Shown here: positions 1-7,065 of the stretch, piece after piece | How the letters are laid out: every line of letters starts with the position of its first letter | Position numbering within the stretch: the first letter of the stretch is position 1 | From: Candidatus Aenigmatarchaeota archaeon | GTDB taxonomy: Archaea; Aenigmatarchaeota; Aenigmatarchaeia; CG10238-14 | DNA length: 17,867 nt | Direction of reading: 5' to 3' | Assembly: GCA_030672375.1 (NCBI GenBank) | Contig: DAOVGP010000032.1 | Span: 1-17,867, forward strand | Program-made: the position numbers and the translations under genes | Notes under the pieces: generated by a model | Told to the model about the DNA's origin: nothing | Databases searched by the model: none | What the model saw: only the letters and a program-made list of their open reading frames with translations

Positions 1-1
1 C

Positions 2-529
2 ATATTTTATGATGACCCATCTGTCCTGTATTTTTCAACACATCAAAGTCCTCTCTATCCTGGTACTGGTGGGATCAGTGATATTGGTGAAAGTAAAGGT
101 TGCAACGTTAATGTTCCTTTGAATCCAGGGACATCAGGCAAAAGTTTTCTATATATATTGACAAAACTCTTTGTTCCATTGATTGAAAATTTCAAACCAG
201 ATCTCATTGCAATTTCAGCCGGTTATGATGCGTATTTTGATGATCCTTTAGCCAATTTAAATTTTACTGTAAAAACTTACGCAGATGCAACTAACATTAT
301 CAAGAAACTTGCGAATAAGATTTGTAAAGACAGAATTGCGATAATACTTGAAGGCGGTTATCATCTCGAAGCTCTTCCTTATGGTGTCTTAGCTACAATA
401 TCGACTCTAAGTGGATTTAATGAAATTAAAGAACCTCATCCTCCCCCTGAACAAAAAATAGATGAAAATGTAAAAAAACAAGTTAAAGAATTAAAGAAAA
501 TTCTTTCTCCTTACTGGAAATTGTTTTAA
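2..529 (+). CDS. Histone deacetylase superfamily protein (AcuC/HDAC-like), 5' truncated
   Basis: This is the C-terminal part of a zinc-dependent deacetylase of the arginase/deacetylase fold. The reading frame is open from the first bases of the window, so the true start lies upstream and only about 175 residues are visible. Visible family motifs are YFSTHQSPLYPGTG, the NVPLNPGTS stretch, SAGYDAYFDDPLANL (the Asp of GYD matches the last zinc ligand) and EGGYHLEAL, whose Tyr matches the catalytic tyrosine. The first two zinc ligands (DxH) would lie upstream. The position after GYDA that is often His is Tyr here. Family members remove acetyl groups from lysines or from small amines such as acetylpolyamines; the substrate cannot be read from this fragment. 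The TAA stop at 527-529 faces a convergent gene 13 bases away. A T-run just past the stop (about 541-545) could help termination. Confidence 0.88.
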   Translation: MFYDDPSVLYFSTHQSPLYPGTGGISDIGESKGCNVNVPLNPGTSGKSFLYILTKLFVPLIENFKPDLIAISAGYDAYFDDPLANLNFTVKTYADATNIIKKLANKICKDRIAIILEGGYHLEALPYGVLATISTLSGFNEIKEPHPPPEQKIDENVKKQVKELKKILSPYWKLF

Positions 530-542
530 TTCTAACTAGTTT

Positions 543-869
543 TTATTCAGGGTCAACGAGCTTCGATAAAACATTGAAATATGGGCTTTCATTTAATATT
601 TGTTTTATTTGCTCGCTGGATTCTGTGCTTCTTGGAGTTACAATTGCAAGAGAATCTGATATTACGTTTATTTGGTCATAATGGGTTTTCACAAGTTTTG
701 TTAAAAAATGATCAATGATGTCCTCTGGCTTTACTAGTCTACTATCTGGTTCTAACATTTTGTCTGGAGCGATATCGGGTATTTGAATGTCGCTGAAATA
801 ACTTGTGACCATTTCTTGATATAAAGTTGAATTTAATTCAACTAAAAATCCGTATTCTGGTACAAACAT
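543..869 (-). CDS. Hypothetical protein, 108 residues, unrecognised
   Basis: I do not recognise this family. The product is a small acidic soluble protein with no membrane segment, no cysteine cluster and no obvious catalytic motif. The N-terminal half (about residues 5-55) looks mixed alpha/beta, and the C-terminal half holds two likely helices around EQIKQILNES. The reading frame is supported by an ATG preceded at the usual spacing by a strong purine-rich ribosome-binding site (GAGGGAGG, about 876-884 on the complement). An AT-rich box further upstream (about 908-918) would place the transcript start near 886. It is transcribed divergently from iorA and ends close to the deacetylase stop. 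Nothing ties it functionally to either neighbour. Confidence refers to its being a real gene. Confidence 0.6.
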   Translation of the reverse strand: MFVPEYGFLVELNSTLYQEMVTSYFSDIQIPDIAPDKMLEPDSRLVKPEDIIDHFLTKLVKTHYDQINVISDSLAIVTPRSTESSEQIKQILNESPYFNVLSKLVDPE

Positions 870-907
870 TTTATTCCCTCCCTCTTTAAATATCCAATTT
901 GGGATAT

Positions 908-918
908 CAAAAATTTAA
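908..918 (-). promoter_or_regulatory. Putative TATA box for the 108-residue gene
   Basis: On the minus strand the sequence reads TTAAATTTTT, about 27 bases before position 886. A start there would give a leader of about 17 bases containing the GAGGGAGG ribosome-binding site. A second TATA-like run (TATTTAAA, complement of 885-892) lies too close to the ATG to serve this start. Confidence 0.35.
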
Positions 919-959
919 GTCTATCTAGAATTCGTTAAAAAACTTTGTGTTGAGACACA

Positions 960-973
960 TTAATAATAAAGTT
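960..973 (+). promoter_or_regulatory. Putative TATA region for iorAB
   Basis: The AT-only run TTAATAATAA lies about 27-30 bases before the iorA ATG at 996. No Shine-Dalgarno is visible before that ATG, so a leaderless or near-leaderless mRNA is likely. The 126-base gap between the two divergent genes holds both promoters and nothing else that I can recognise. Confidence 0.4.
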
Positions 974-995
974 AAAGAAAAATAATTAATAATAA

Positions 996-2879
996 ATGGT
1001 AAAAAATTTACTCTCCGATGAAAAAGGTAAAAAAATAATCCTGATGGGCAATGAAGCCATAGTCAGAGGAGCGTTGGAATCTGGAATTGGCTTTGCTTCT
1101 ACTTACCCTGGGACACCATCATCCGAGATAGGAGATACTTTTTCTGAAATTGCAAGGGATGCGGGTATCTATTTTGAGTATAGCACGAATGAAAAAGTTG
1201 CTCTGGAAGCTGCGATGGGAGCATGCTTTTCAGGAGTTAGGTCTATGGTATCGATGAAACATTTTGGTGTTAATGTTGCTTCAGATTCTCTGTTGGCTCT
1301 GGCATACGTTGGCACGAATGCTGGAATGATTGTTGTAGTTGCTGATGATCCTAATTGTTGGAGTAGTGCCCAAAGCGAACAAGACACAAGATATTATGCT
1401 AGACTCGGGCATATCCCAATGCTTGAACCATCAGACCCTCAAGAATGTAAAGACTTTGTTAAGATTGCATTCAACATATCAGAAAAATTTAAGGTTCCTG
1501 TTTTCATCAGGACGACTACAAGAGTTAGTCATGGGAGAGGAATCGTAAAACTTGGTAAAATTATGAAAGGTAAGACGAAAGGATTTTTCAAGAAAGACTT
1601 GAAGAAATTCAATAGTCTCCCTCCTCACACGATGAGAATGCACGAAGAAATTCTACAAAAAATCGAAAAAATAAGGAAAATCTCAGAAAAAACTAAAATA
1701 AATCTCGTTGTTAATCCTAGAGTGAAGAGTAAACTAGGTATAATCGTTTCTGGTGTTTCTTTCGGTTATGCGATGGATGCTATGGATGATTTGAACATTA
1801 AAATACCTGCATTAAAACTGAGTTTAACTTATCCTCTTCCAGAAAAGAAGATTAAGAATTTCATAAAGAAATTCAAATCTATCCTTGTTATTGAAGAATT
1901 GGAACCGATACTTGAAGAGGCTGTTCATAGATTAGCGAAGGATGTTAATCCAAAGTTGAAGATATTCGGAAAAGATTATCTACCAAAATCAGGAGAGTAT
2001 GATGAAGAAATAGTTATATCAGCTGTAGGAAAAATAACTGGAAAGAAACTTAAAATGAGTCTTGAATATCATTCAAGAAAATATAAAGAACTAAAGATAC
2101 CGAAAAGACTTCCTGTCTTATGTCCAGGTTGTCCACATAGAGCCACATTTTGGGCAGCAAAGGTTGGAGCCGGAACAAATACTATATTTGGAGGAGATGT
2201 TGGTTGTTATATACTAGGTATGTTTCCACCTTACAATACTCAAGATTTCATATTCTCAATGGGAGCTAGCGAAGGAATAATTCATGGAATAAAGAAGACA
2301 ACATATCAGAAGGCTATAGCGTTCATAGGAGATTCCACGTTCTTCCATGCAGGTATGCCTGGATTAGTAAATATTGTCTACAATAGATCCAATCCTTTAG
2401 TCATAGTCTTGGACAACAGGATAACAGCTATGACTGGACATCAACCTCATCCTGGAGTAGGAATAACAGGAATGGGAAAGAAGACAAAAGAAATCAGAAT
2501 AGAAGATGTAGCCAAAGCATGTAAAGTCAAACATGTAGAAGTTGTTGATCCATTTAACGTCAAGAAGATGATTAAAACTATTAGAAAATTAATAAGAAGT
2601 GATGAAATTTCTGTCATTGTCGCGAAAAGAGAATGCCAATTACTTGCAGTTAGAAAAAAGAGAAAAGCTGGAATAAAAATTCCTAGGTATGAGATAAATC
2701 AGAAAAAATGTAGGAAATGTGGTTTGTGTCTCTATAATTTCGGATGTCCTGCGTTTTATCAAGAGGGAGATAAAATAATGATTGATAAGAATCTATGCAC
2801 TGGTTGTGGTGTTTGTGCACAGGTATGTCCCAATAAAGCGATTCGTAGGATAGGAATTCGAAAGGTGAAGAAGAAATGA
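996..2879 (+). CDS. iorA: Indolepyruvate:ferredoxin oxidoreductase, alpha subunit
   Basis: This is the catalytic subunit of the archaeal 2-oxoacid:ferredoxin oxidoreductase that oxidatively decarboxylates aryl pyruvates (from Trp, Phe, Tyr) to aryl-acetyl-CoA and reduces ferredoxin. The 627-residue length is normal for the family. The N-terminal pyrimidine-binding domain contains TYPGTPSSEIGD. The thiamine-diphosphate domain (about 370-560) contains CPGCPHRATFW, GGDVGCYILG and GDSTFFHAG. The C-terminus carries two 4Fe-4S motifs: C572, C575, C578 and C584 with the expanded spacing characteristic of IorA, and C601, C604, C607 and C611 of the standard CxxCxxCxxxCP type. The stop overlaps the iorB start as ATGA, so the subunits are translationally coupled. 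The protein is cytoplasmic. It points to peptide or amino-acid fermentation, or to reverse use in aromatic amino-acid synthesis. Confidence 0.95.
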   Translation: MVKNLLSDEKGKKIILMGNEAIVRGALESGIGFASTYPGTPSSEIGDTFSEIARDAGIYFEYSTNEKVALEAAMGACFSGVRSMVSMKHFGVNVASDSLLALAYVGTNAGMIVVVADDPNCWSSAQSEQDTRYYARLGHIPMLEPSDPQECKDFVKIAFNISEKFKVPVFIRTTTRVSHGRGIVKLGKIMKGKTKGFFKKDLKKFNSLPPHTMRMHEEILQKIEKIRKISEKTKINLVVNPRVKSKLGIIVSGVSFGYAMDAMDDLNIKIPALKLSLTYPLPEKKIKNFIKKFKSILVIEELEPILEEAVHRLAKDVNPKLKIFGKDYLPKSGEYDEEIVISAVGKITGKKLKMSLEYHSRKYKELKIPKRLPVLCPGCPHRATFWAAKVGAGTNTIFGGDVGCYILGMFPPYNTQDFIFSMGASEGIIHGIKKTTYQKAIAFIGDSTFFHAGMPGLVNIVYNRSNPLVIVLDNRITAMTGHQPHPGVGITGMGKKTKEIRIEDVAKACKVKHVEVVDPFNVKKMIKTIRKLIRSDEISVIVAKRECQLLAVRKKRKAGIKIPRYEINQKKCRKCGLCLYNFGCPAFYQEGDKIMIDKNLCTGCGVCAQVCPNKAIRRIGIRKVKKK

Positions 2880-3496
2880 AAGAATTTAACATGATAACAA
2901 TAGGAGTGGGAGGACAAGGCATCCTCACAATGATGAGAATAATTGCTGAATCTGCATTAAAACAAGGATATGATGTTAAAACTTCAGAACTACATGGTTT
3001 AGCTCAGAGAGGCGGGTCTGTTCCATGCCACATCAGATTTGGAAAAAAGATATATTCCCCATTAGTCATGGAAGGTGAGGCTCATCTAATTATTGCATTG
3101 GAACCCCTGGAAGCATTAAGAGCCTGTTACTTTGGGTCAAACCAGAATGATACTACTTTTCTTGTAAACAATTATAAGATAATCCCAATTTCTGTTCCTA
3201 TAATGAAAGAAAAATATCCCTCATTGAATAAAATCTTTGAAAACTTGAAACACTTCTCATCTAAAGTAATCGTCATAAACGCTTCTGAAATTGTGAAAAA
3301 AGAAATTGGAAGTATAACCCCAACCAACATTTATATGTTAGGATATGCTATCTCTAAGGATTTGATACCATTAAAAAGAGAGTTTATCTTGGAAGGGATT
3401 GAAGAAATTATCCCTGAAAAATATTTAGATGTTAACATAAGAGTTTTTGAATTAGGTGAATCAACAACACAAACTTTGAGTCAGGATGAATTTTAA
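2876..3496 (+). CDS. iorB: Indolepyruvate:ferredoxin oxidoreductase, beta subunit
   Basis: This is the gamma-type partner of IorA, equivalent to the POR gamma domain. The N-terminus has the hallmark GVGGQGILT loop, followed by ELHGLAQRGGSVPCHIRFG, which is nearly invariant in this family. The 206-residue length is typical. The ATG overlaps the iorA TGA by four bases, giving obligate coupling and equimolar synthesis. The C-terminal 100 residues are less conserved but in keeping with the family. The gene ends six bases before a convergent gene, so the iorAB transcript appears to contain only these two genes. Confidence 0.94.
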   Translation: MKEFNMITIGVGGQGILTMMRIIAESALKQGYDVKTSELHGLAQRGGSVPCHIRFGKKIYSPLVMEGEAHLIIALEPLEALRACYFGSNQNDTTFLVNNYKIIPISVPIMKEKYPSLNKIFENLKHFSSKVIVINASEIVKKEIGSITPTNIYMLGYAISKDLIPLKREFILEGIEEIIPEKYLDVNIRVFELGESTTQTLSQDEF

Positions 3497-3502
3497 GTCT
3501 GA

Positions 3503-3859
3503 TCAACTGATTAAACCCTTTCTATAGAATTTGAAATTTATTAAAACACCAAATAGAGCCCCTACAGAATTAGCAACAATATCATAAATATTGAATTCTC
3601 TACCTGGAACAAAATATTGATGAACTTCATCAGAGATTCCGTATAAAGAGGAAATGAGAAACGCAAACAGTAGTATTGGGAATAGGTTTCTATTTTTGAA
3701 ACAACTTAGGGTTAAAAACCCAAGAATAGAGTATTCAATCACATGAAGCGTTTTATCAGCTCCTCCTCTTTCAACAGAAACAGGTAATGGAAAAGAAGAA
3801 ATTATAAAGATTAAACTGGCATAAAACAATGTTAAAATTATGTATGTTTTTCTTTTCAT
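3503..3859 (-). CDS. VanZ-like family membrane protein
   Basis: This small polytopic protein (118 residues from the ATG) has about four membrane segments: residues 4-22, 38-55, 60-78 and 92-111. VanZ-family signatures are visible: GGADKTLHVIEYSILGFL (Asp/Lys/His before the second helix), then YGISDEVHQYFVPGREFN (the DE-xx-Q and PGR motif) and DIVANSVGALFG. VanZ itself gives low-level teicoplanin resistance in enterococci. The role of archaeal members is unknown and no peptidoglycan substrate should be assumed. A TTG at 3877 would add six residues and overlap the upstream gene. I prefer the ATG at 3859, eight bases after the upstream stop at 3868. It is the second gene of a two-gene unit with the membrane-bound winged-helix regulator, which may sense the same envelope condition. 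Confidence 0.8.
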   Translation of the reverse strand: MKRKTYIILTLFYASLIFIISSFPLPVSVERGGADKTLHVIEYSILGFLTLSCFKNRNLFPILLFAFLISSLYGISDEVHQYFVPGREFNIYDIVANSVGALFGVLINFKFYRKGLIS

Positions 3860-3867
3860 GTAATCGA

Positions 3868-4338
3868 CTAATAGCAAAGAATTTTTCTAAATTTATCGTT
3901 TAGTTTTATCTTATTGGTTTTTCCATAACTTTCTTTTATAACAATTTCTCTTCTGATAAGAGTCTGTATAATCCTAAACGTTTTAACTTTACCAAACAGG
4001 GAAGATAATTTGCTTTGTGAAATTTCTCCATTATTTTCAACTAATTTTTCTATGATTTTCTTTTCATCGACTTTTAACATATCGAGCAGAATACGGGTAT
4101 TTTCAGTGACTCTCTTCTCACTCTCACTTAATTTAGGTACCATCATATAATACACAAAAGAACCAACTAAAATTCCGAGGGACGATAAGGTTGGAATTAG
4201 CACGGGAATTGGTAGAGTACATGTATATGCCGTCCCGCCTATTATATTAGTTTGAGCATAGAGTGTACTAAACGATACCACAAAGATAAATCCTGTTATC
4301 AACATCACTACAATAACAATATTTCTGGTCATTCCCAT
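3868..4338 (-). CDS. Membrane-anchored winged-helix transcriptional regulator
   Basis: Counting from the ATG at 4338 (156 residues), the product has a first hydrophobic segment (about 6-27), a short likely extracytoplasmic loop with one Cys, a second segment (about 44-67), and a cytoplasmic charged linker. The linker leads into a winged helix (about 88-156) containing EKKIIEKLVENNGEISQSKL, a recognition-helix-like KTFRIIQTLIRR, and a basic wing. This layout is widespread in archaea among one-component membrane regulators of the MarR/IclR-like kind; ligand and targets are unknown. An upstream in-frame ATG at 4362 has no Shine-Dalgarno and lies inside the TATA-like box (4361-4370), whereas 4338 falls at the expected transcription start. 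Translation therefore probably begins at 4338 on a leaderless mRNA. The gene leads an operon with the VanZ-like gene. Confidence 0.75.
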   Translation of the reverse strand: MGMTRNIVIVVMLITGFIFVVSFSTLYAQTNIIGGTAYTCTLPIPVLIPTLSSLGILVGSFVYYMMVPKLSESEKRVTENTRILLDMLKVDEKKIIEKLVENNGEISQSKLSSLFGKVKTFRIIQTLIRREIVIKESYGKTNKIKLNDKFRKILCY

Positions 4339-4360
4339 GGTTTCACTTTCTGCAACTAAC

Positions 4361-4370
4361 ATTTAAATAT
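4361..4370 (-). promoter_or_regulatory. TATA box of the regulator/VanZ unit
   Basis: The minus strand reads ATATTTAAAT, a good archaeal TATA match centred about 27 bases before the ATG at 4338. It sets the start of the membrane regulator at 4338 rather than 4362. It sits back-to-back with the promoter of the divergent redox operon, so the regulator could control both directions by binding between them (inference). Confidence 0.6.
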
Positions 4371-4381
4371 GGTTTCATCCT

Positions 4382-4391
4382 ATTAAAATTA
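4382..4391 (+). promoter_or_regulatory. TATA-like box of the LUD/Trx/CcdA/HdrB operon
   Basis: The sequence ATTAAAATTA is centred about 25-27 bases before the ATG at 4411, and no Shine-Dalgarno precedes that ATG. This fits a leaderless transcript starting at or next to 4411. It disfavours the GTG at 4402 as start. Confidence 0.45.
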
Positions 4392-4410
4392 ACTTTACAT
4401 AGTGATAAAT

Positions 4411-5685
4411 ATGGATTTAAAGAAAGTTTTAACCTCAGAAAGGACAATAACAGGGAAAAAAGCACTGAAAACAGCCTTTGCTAATTATACTTTGAATAGA
4501 GGCAAAGCTCTTCAAAAAATAGATGAAAAAACCTTAAAAGAACAGCTGAAAAAAATAAAAGAAAACTCTTTATCAAACCTAGATAATTTAAAAAGAAAGG
4601 CGATAGAAAATCTAAAGGAACAAAAAATACAGGTTTTTGAGGCAAAGGATGCGAAAGAAGCATGTAAAATAGCATTGGAATTAATTCCAAAAAAAGAAAC
4701 TTTAGTCAAAACAAAATCAAACACTATCGAAGAAATAAAATTGTTAGAAAAATTGAAAGGTAGAAATGAAGTCATAGAAACAGATTGTGGAGATTTCTTA
4801 CTTCAACTCTGTGATGAAGAACCTAGTCATCCTGTCACCCCTGCTCTTCATATTCCCATCGAAAAAATAACTCAGAAGATTAAAGAAAAATATAAGGAAA
4901 AGGTAGAAGAAGATCCCGAAAAAATTGTCGAATGGGTAATGAAATTTCTGAGAAAAAAAATATTGAATGGTAATATAGGATTGACTGGGGCGAATGTTAT
5001 TTCTTCGGATGGGGCTATTTTTATTCTCGAGAATGAAGGTAATATTTCACTTGTTTCAAGAATTCCTGAGAAACATATCATTATTACTGGGATAGATAAG
5101 ATTGTTCCAACGATTCACGATGGAATGGTAATCTGTCAAGCTTCTGCTATATGGGGAACTGGAGCAACTTTACCAACTTACATAAATGTTATTTCTTCAC
5201 CTAGCAGGACAGCAGATATCCAAAAAAAGTTAGTTTACGGTGCACAAGGTACTAAAGAAGTCTATTTGATACTAGTCGATAATGGGAGGAGTGAAATGAT
5301 TAAACAAGGGTTTGGTGAACTTCTTCATTGTATAAACTGTGGATCGTGTCTATATTTTTGTCCTACCTATAGACAAATATTCAATAAATATGGTTTACAC
5401 TACATTGGTGGTCGAGGGATAGGTATGACTCTATTCCAAGAAGGAGTAAAGAAAGCGTTTGATAATGGTTTATACTTCTGTACAACCTGTCAATTATGCA
5501 AAGAAAATTGTCCTCTTGAAATCGATATTCCAAAATTGACTAGAAAATTGAGAAAGATGTCTATAGAAAAAGGACTTGAAACACCAGTGAATGAAAAGAT
5601 GATGGGGAACATTAGAGTTATGGGAAATCCATTCGGCGAAGAATTAAAAGAAGGAAAAATTCCAAAAGAATTGTTCTGTTGTTAG
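4411..5685 (+). CDS. LutB-like LUD-domain iron-sulfur protein
   Basis: This is a cytoplasmic electron-transfer protein of the lactate-utilisation LutB type. Residues about 55-290 form the LUD domain, with the typical TDCGDFLLQL and the glycine-rich GLTGANVISSDGAIFILENEG region that includes the NEGN motif. Two ferredoxin-type motifs follow: C307INC310GSC313LYFC317P and C357TTC360QLC363KENC367P, each of the CxxCxxCxxxCP type expected to hold a 4Fe-4S cluster. The protein ends in Cys-Cys, which is unusual. At 424 residues it is slightly shorter than bacterial LutB. There is no LutC neighbour. Instead the next genes are a CPHC thioredoxin, a CcdA-type carrier and an HdrB-like protein. Lactate oxidation is therefore possible but unproven, and the context favours thiol/disulfide electron transfer. 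A GTG at 4402 would add three residues. Confidence 0.85.
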   Translation: MDLKKVLTSERTITGKKALKTAFANYTLNRGKALQKIDEKTLKEQLKKIKENSLSNLDNLKRKAIENLKEQKIQVFEAKDAKEACKIALELIPKKETLVKTKSNTIEEIKLLEKLKGRNEVIETDCGDFLLQLCDEEPSHPVTPALHIPIEKITQKIKEKYKEKVEEDPEKIVEWVMKFLRKKILNGNIGLTGANVISSDGAIFILENEGNISLVSRIPEKHIIITGIDKIVPTIHDGMVICQASAIWGTGATLPTYINVISSPSRTADIQKKLVYGAQGTKEVYLILVDNGRSEMIKQGFGELLHCINCGSCLYFCPTYRQIFNKYGLHYIGGRGIGMTLFQEGVKKAFDNGLYFCTTCQLCKENCPLEIDIPKLTRKLRKMSIEKGLETPVNEKMMGNIRVMGNPFGEELKEGKIPKELFCC

Positions 5686-5693
5686 GTGATGAT

Positions 5694-6284
5694 ATGAAAA
5701 TTAGAATACTCATGCTATTGATTTTAGGATTTTGTTTAATAATGCCTGTTGTCAGAGCAAAAGATGAAGTTTGCGTTTATCTTTTTTATGGAAAGACATG
5801 TCCACATTGTACTGAAGAAAAATCTTTTCTAGAAGAATTGAAAACAAAATATCCTCAGTTAGAAGTTCATGAATTCGAGATTTATTTCAACAGTGAAGAC
5901 AGACAATTATTTGAAAGACTAGTAGAAACCTACCACACATCATCCTCTGGAGTTCCTATGACTTTTATTGGAGAAAAGGCATTCATTGGTTTTGCCAAGG
6001 GCAACACTGAAATCTATGATTCAAGGAGTAATGCATACGTGGGTTACAGTGGTATAATAGAAAAAACTATAAAAGACTATATTGATGAAGGTGGAGTTGA
6101 TTGTCCATCTACAACTATTTCTGTAACTATTCCCGAAAACTCGACTGAAGTTTCGGATTTACCGGTTACACCCATCTTAAATGATTCCAATATTTGGATT
6201 ATACTCATACCTGTGGTTGCCATCGGTATAATAGGCCTTCTCGTGTATAGATTCAAATTGATCAAGATCAAGGTAGAGTGGTGA
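5694..6284 (+). CDS. Secreted, membrane-tethered thioredoxin-fold protein (CPHC)
   Basis: The 196-residue product begins with a signal peptide (basic MKIR, hydrophobic core, likely cleavage after VVRA near residue 22). A thioredoxin domain follows, with the active site YGKTCPHC (C36 and C39) and the cis-proline loop GVPMTFIG (P88). A Ser/Thr/Pro linker then leads to a C-terminal membrane segment (about 166-184) and a basic cytoplasmic tail. The catalytic domain should therefore lie outside the membrane, held by one helix. CPHC is the DsbA-type dipeptide and favours an oxidising or isomerising potential, although reduction by the neighbouring CcdA-like carrier is equally possible. An extra Cys27 lies at the domain start, and one near residue 140 (VDCPS) in the linker. 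The ATG at 5694 is preceded by GGTGAT just after the LutB stop. An in-frame TTG at 5679 is less likely. Confidence 0.85.
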   Translation: MKIRILMLLILGFCLIMPVVRAKDEVCVYLFYGKTCPHCTEEKSFLEELKTKYPQLEVHEFEIYFNSEDRQLFERLVETYHTSSSGVPMTFIGEKAFIGFAKGNTEIYDSRSNAYVGYSGIIEKTIKDYIDEGGVDCPSTTISVTIPENSTEVSDLPVTPILNDSNIWIILIPVVAIGIIGLLVYRFKLIKIKVEW

Positions 6285-6285
6285 T

Positions 6286-7065
6286 ATGAAAGTAAAAATT
6301 ATTCCAATCATTTTAACGCTGTTAATTTTACCAAGCATTGTTTATGCAGAAACGATAGAAATACCAATAATAGGAGAAATCAGCACAGAACTTCCTATCG
6401 CTTTGATTGGAGCTATACTCGGGTTTATAGATGGTGGGTTTAACCCTTGTGCTCTATCAGTCTTATTTTTCCTCATAGCTTATTTGATGGCGTTGGGCTC
6501 AAGAAAAAAATCTCTGACAATAGGATTAACCTATTCGTTGATGGTTTTCATAGTATATTTTCTTTTCATGTATGGGATATTGAACGTTCTCTCTATCATC
6601 GGGTATTTAGAACTTGTGAAGACGGTTGCTGGTGTAATAATAATCTTGGCAGGTATAATCCAGATTAAAGATTTCTTTTTCTATGGTAAAGGATTTTCAC
6701 TAGAGATACCAAAATTCGCAAAACCAACTATAGAAAAATTAATCAAAGCTGCTACAGTTCCTTCTGCCATATTATTAGGATTATTTGTTAGTATCGTTGA
6801 AATACCATGTGCTGGGGCGTTCCCATTCATTTATCTAACCATTTTGGCTGAGAGAGTTTCAGGAATGATGAATATCGTGTACTTACTCTGGTATAATTTA
6901 TTTTTTGTTGCTCCACTCATCATTCTAACTTTCATATTTTATCAAGGGATTGTACAAGTTGAAAAGGCGGAAAAGACTAGACTAAAAATAAGAAAGTATA
7001 TGAGATTAATCGCTGGATTAATAATGTTGACATTAGGTCTTTTCATGGTCTTTAGGGTGATTTAA
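6286..7065 (+). CDS. CcdA/DsbD-type transmembrane thiol electron carrier
   Basis: This 259-residue polytopic protein has a likely N-terminal signal or first membrane segment (about 5-21), a short polar stretch, then about six membrane helices. The two signature half-sites are present: GGFNPCALSVLFF (C55) in the first core helix and VEIPCAGAFPFIY (C175) in the fourth. In CcdA and the DsbD core these cysteines form the redox pair that passes electrons from cytoplasmic donors to extracytoplasmic thioredoxin-like proteins. It starts two bases after the upstream stop with GGTGAT overlapping that stop, and its own stop overlaps the next ATG as TAATG. It is therefore tightly coupled to the thioredoxin gene before it and the HdrB-like gene after it. 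No cytochrome c biogenesis genes are in view. The natural partner is the adjacent CPHC protein. Confidence 0.87.
   Translation: MKVKIIPIILTLLILPSIVYAETIEIPIIGEISTELPIALIGAILGFIDGGFNPCALSVLFFLIAYLMALGSRKKSLTIGLTYSLMVFIVYFLFMYGILNVLSIIGYLELVKTVAGVIIILAGIIQIKDFFFYGKGFSLEIPKFAKPTIEKLIKAATVPSAILLGLFVSIVEIPCAGAFPFIYLTILAERVSGMMNIVYLLWYNLFFVAPLIILTFIFYQGIVQVEKAEKTRLKIRKYMRLIAGLIMLTLGLFMVFRVI

Noticed and set aside
996..3496. Pyruvate or 2-oxoglutarate ferredoxin oxidoreductase
   Set aside because: The fused alpha/beta layout with two C-terminal clusters, the expanded first cluster motif and the IorB-type GVGGQG partner with ELHGLAQRGG identify the indolepyruvate type.
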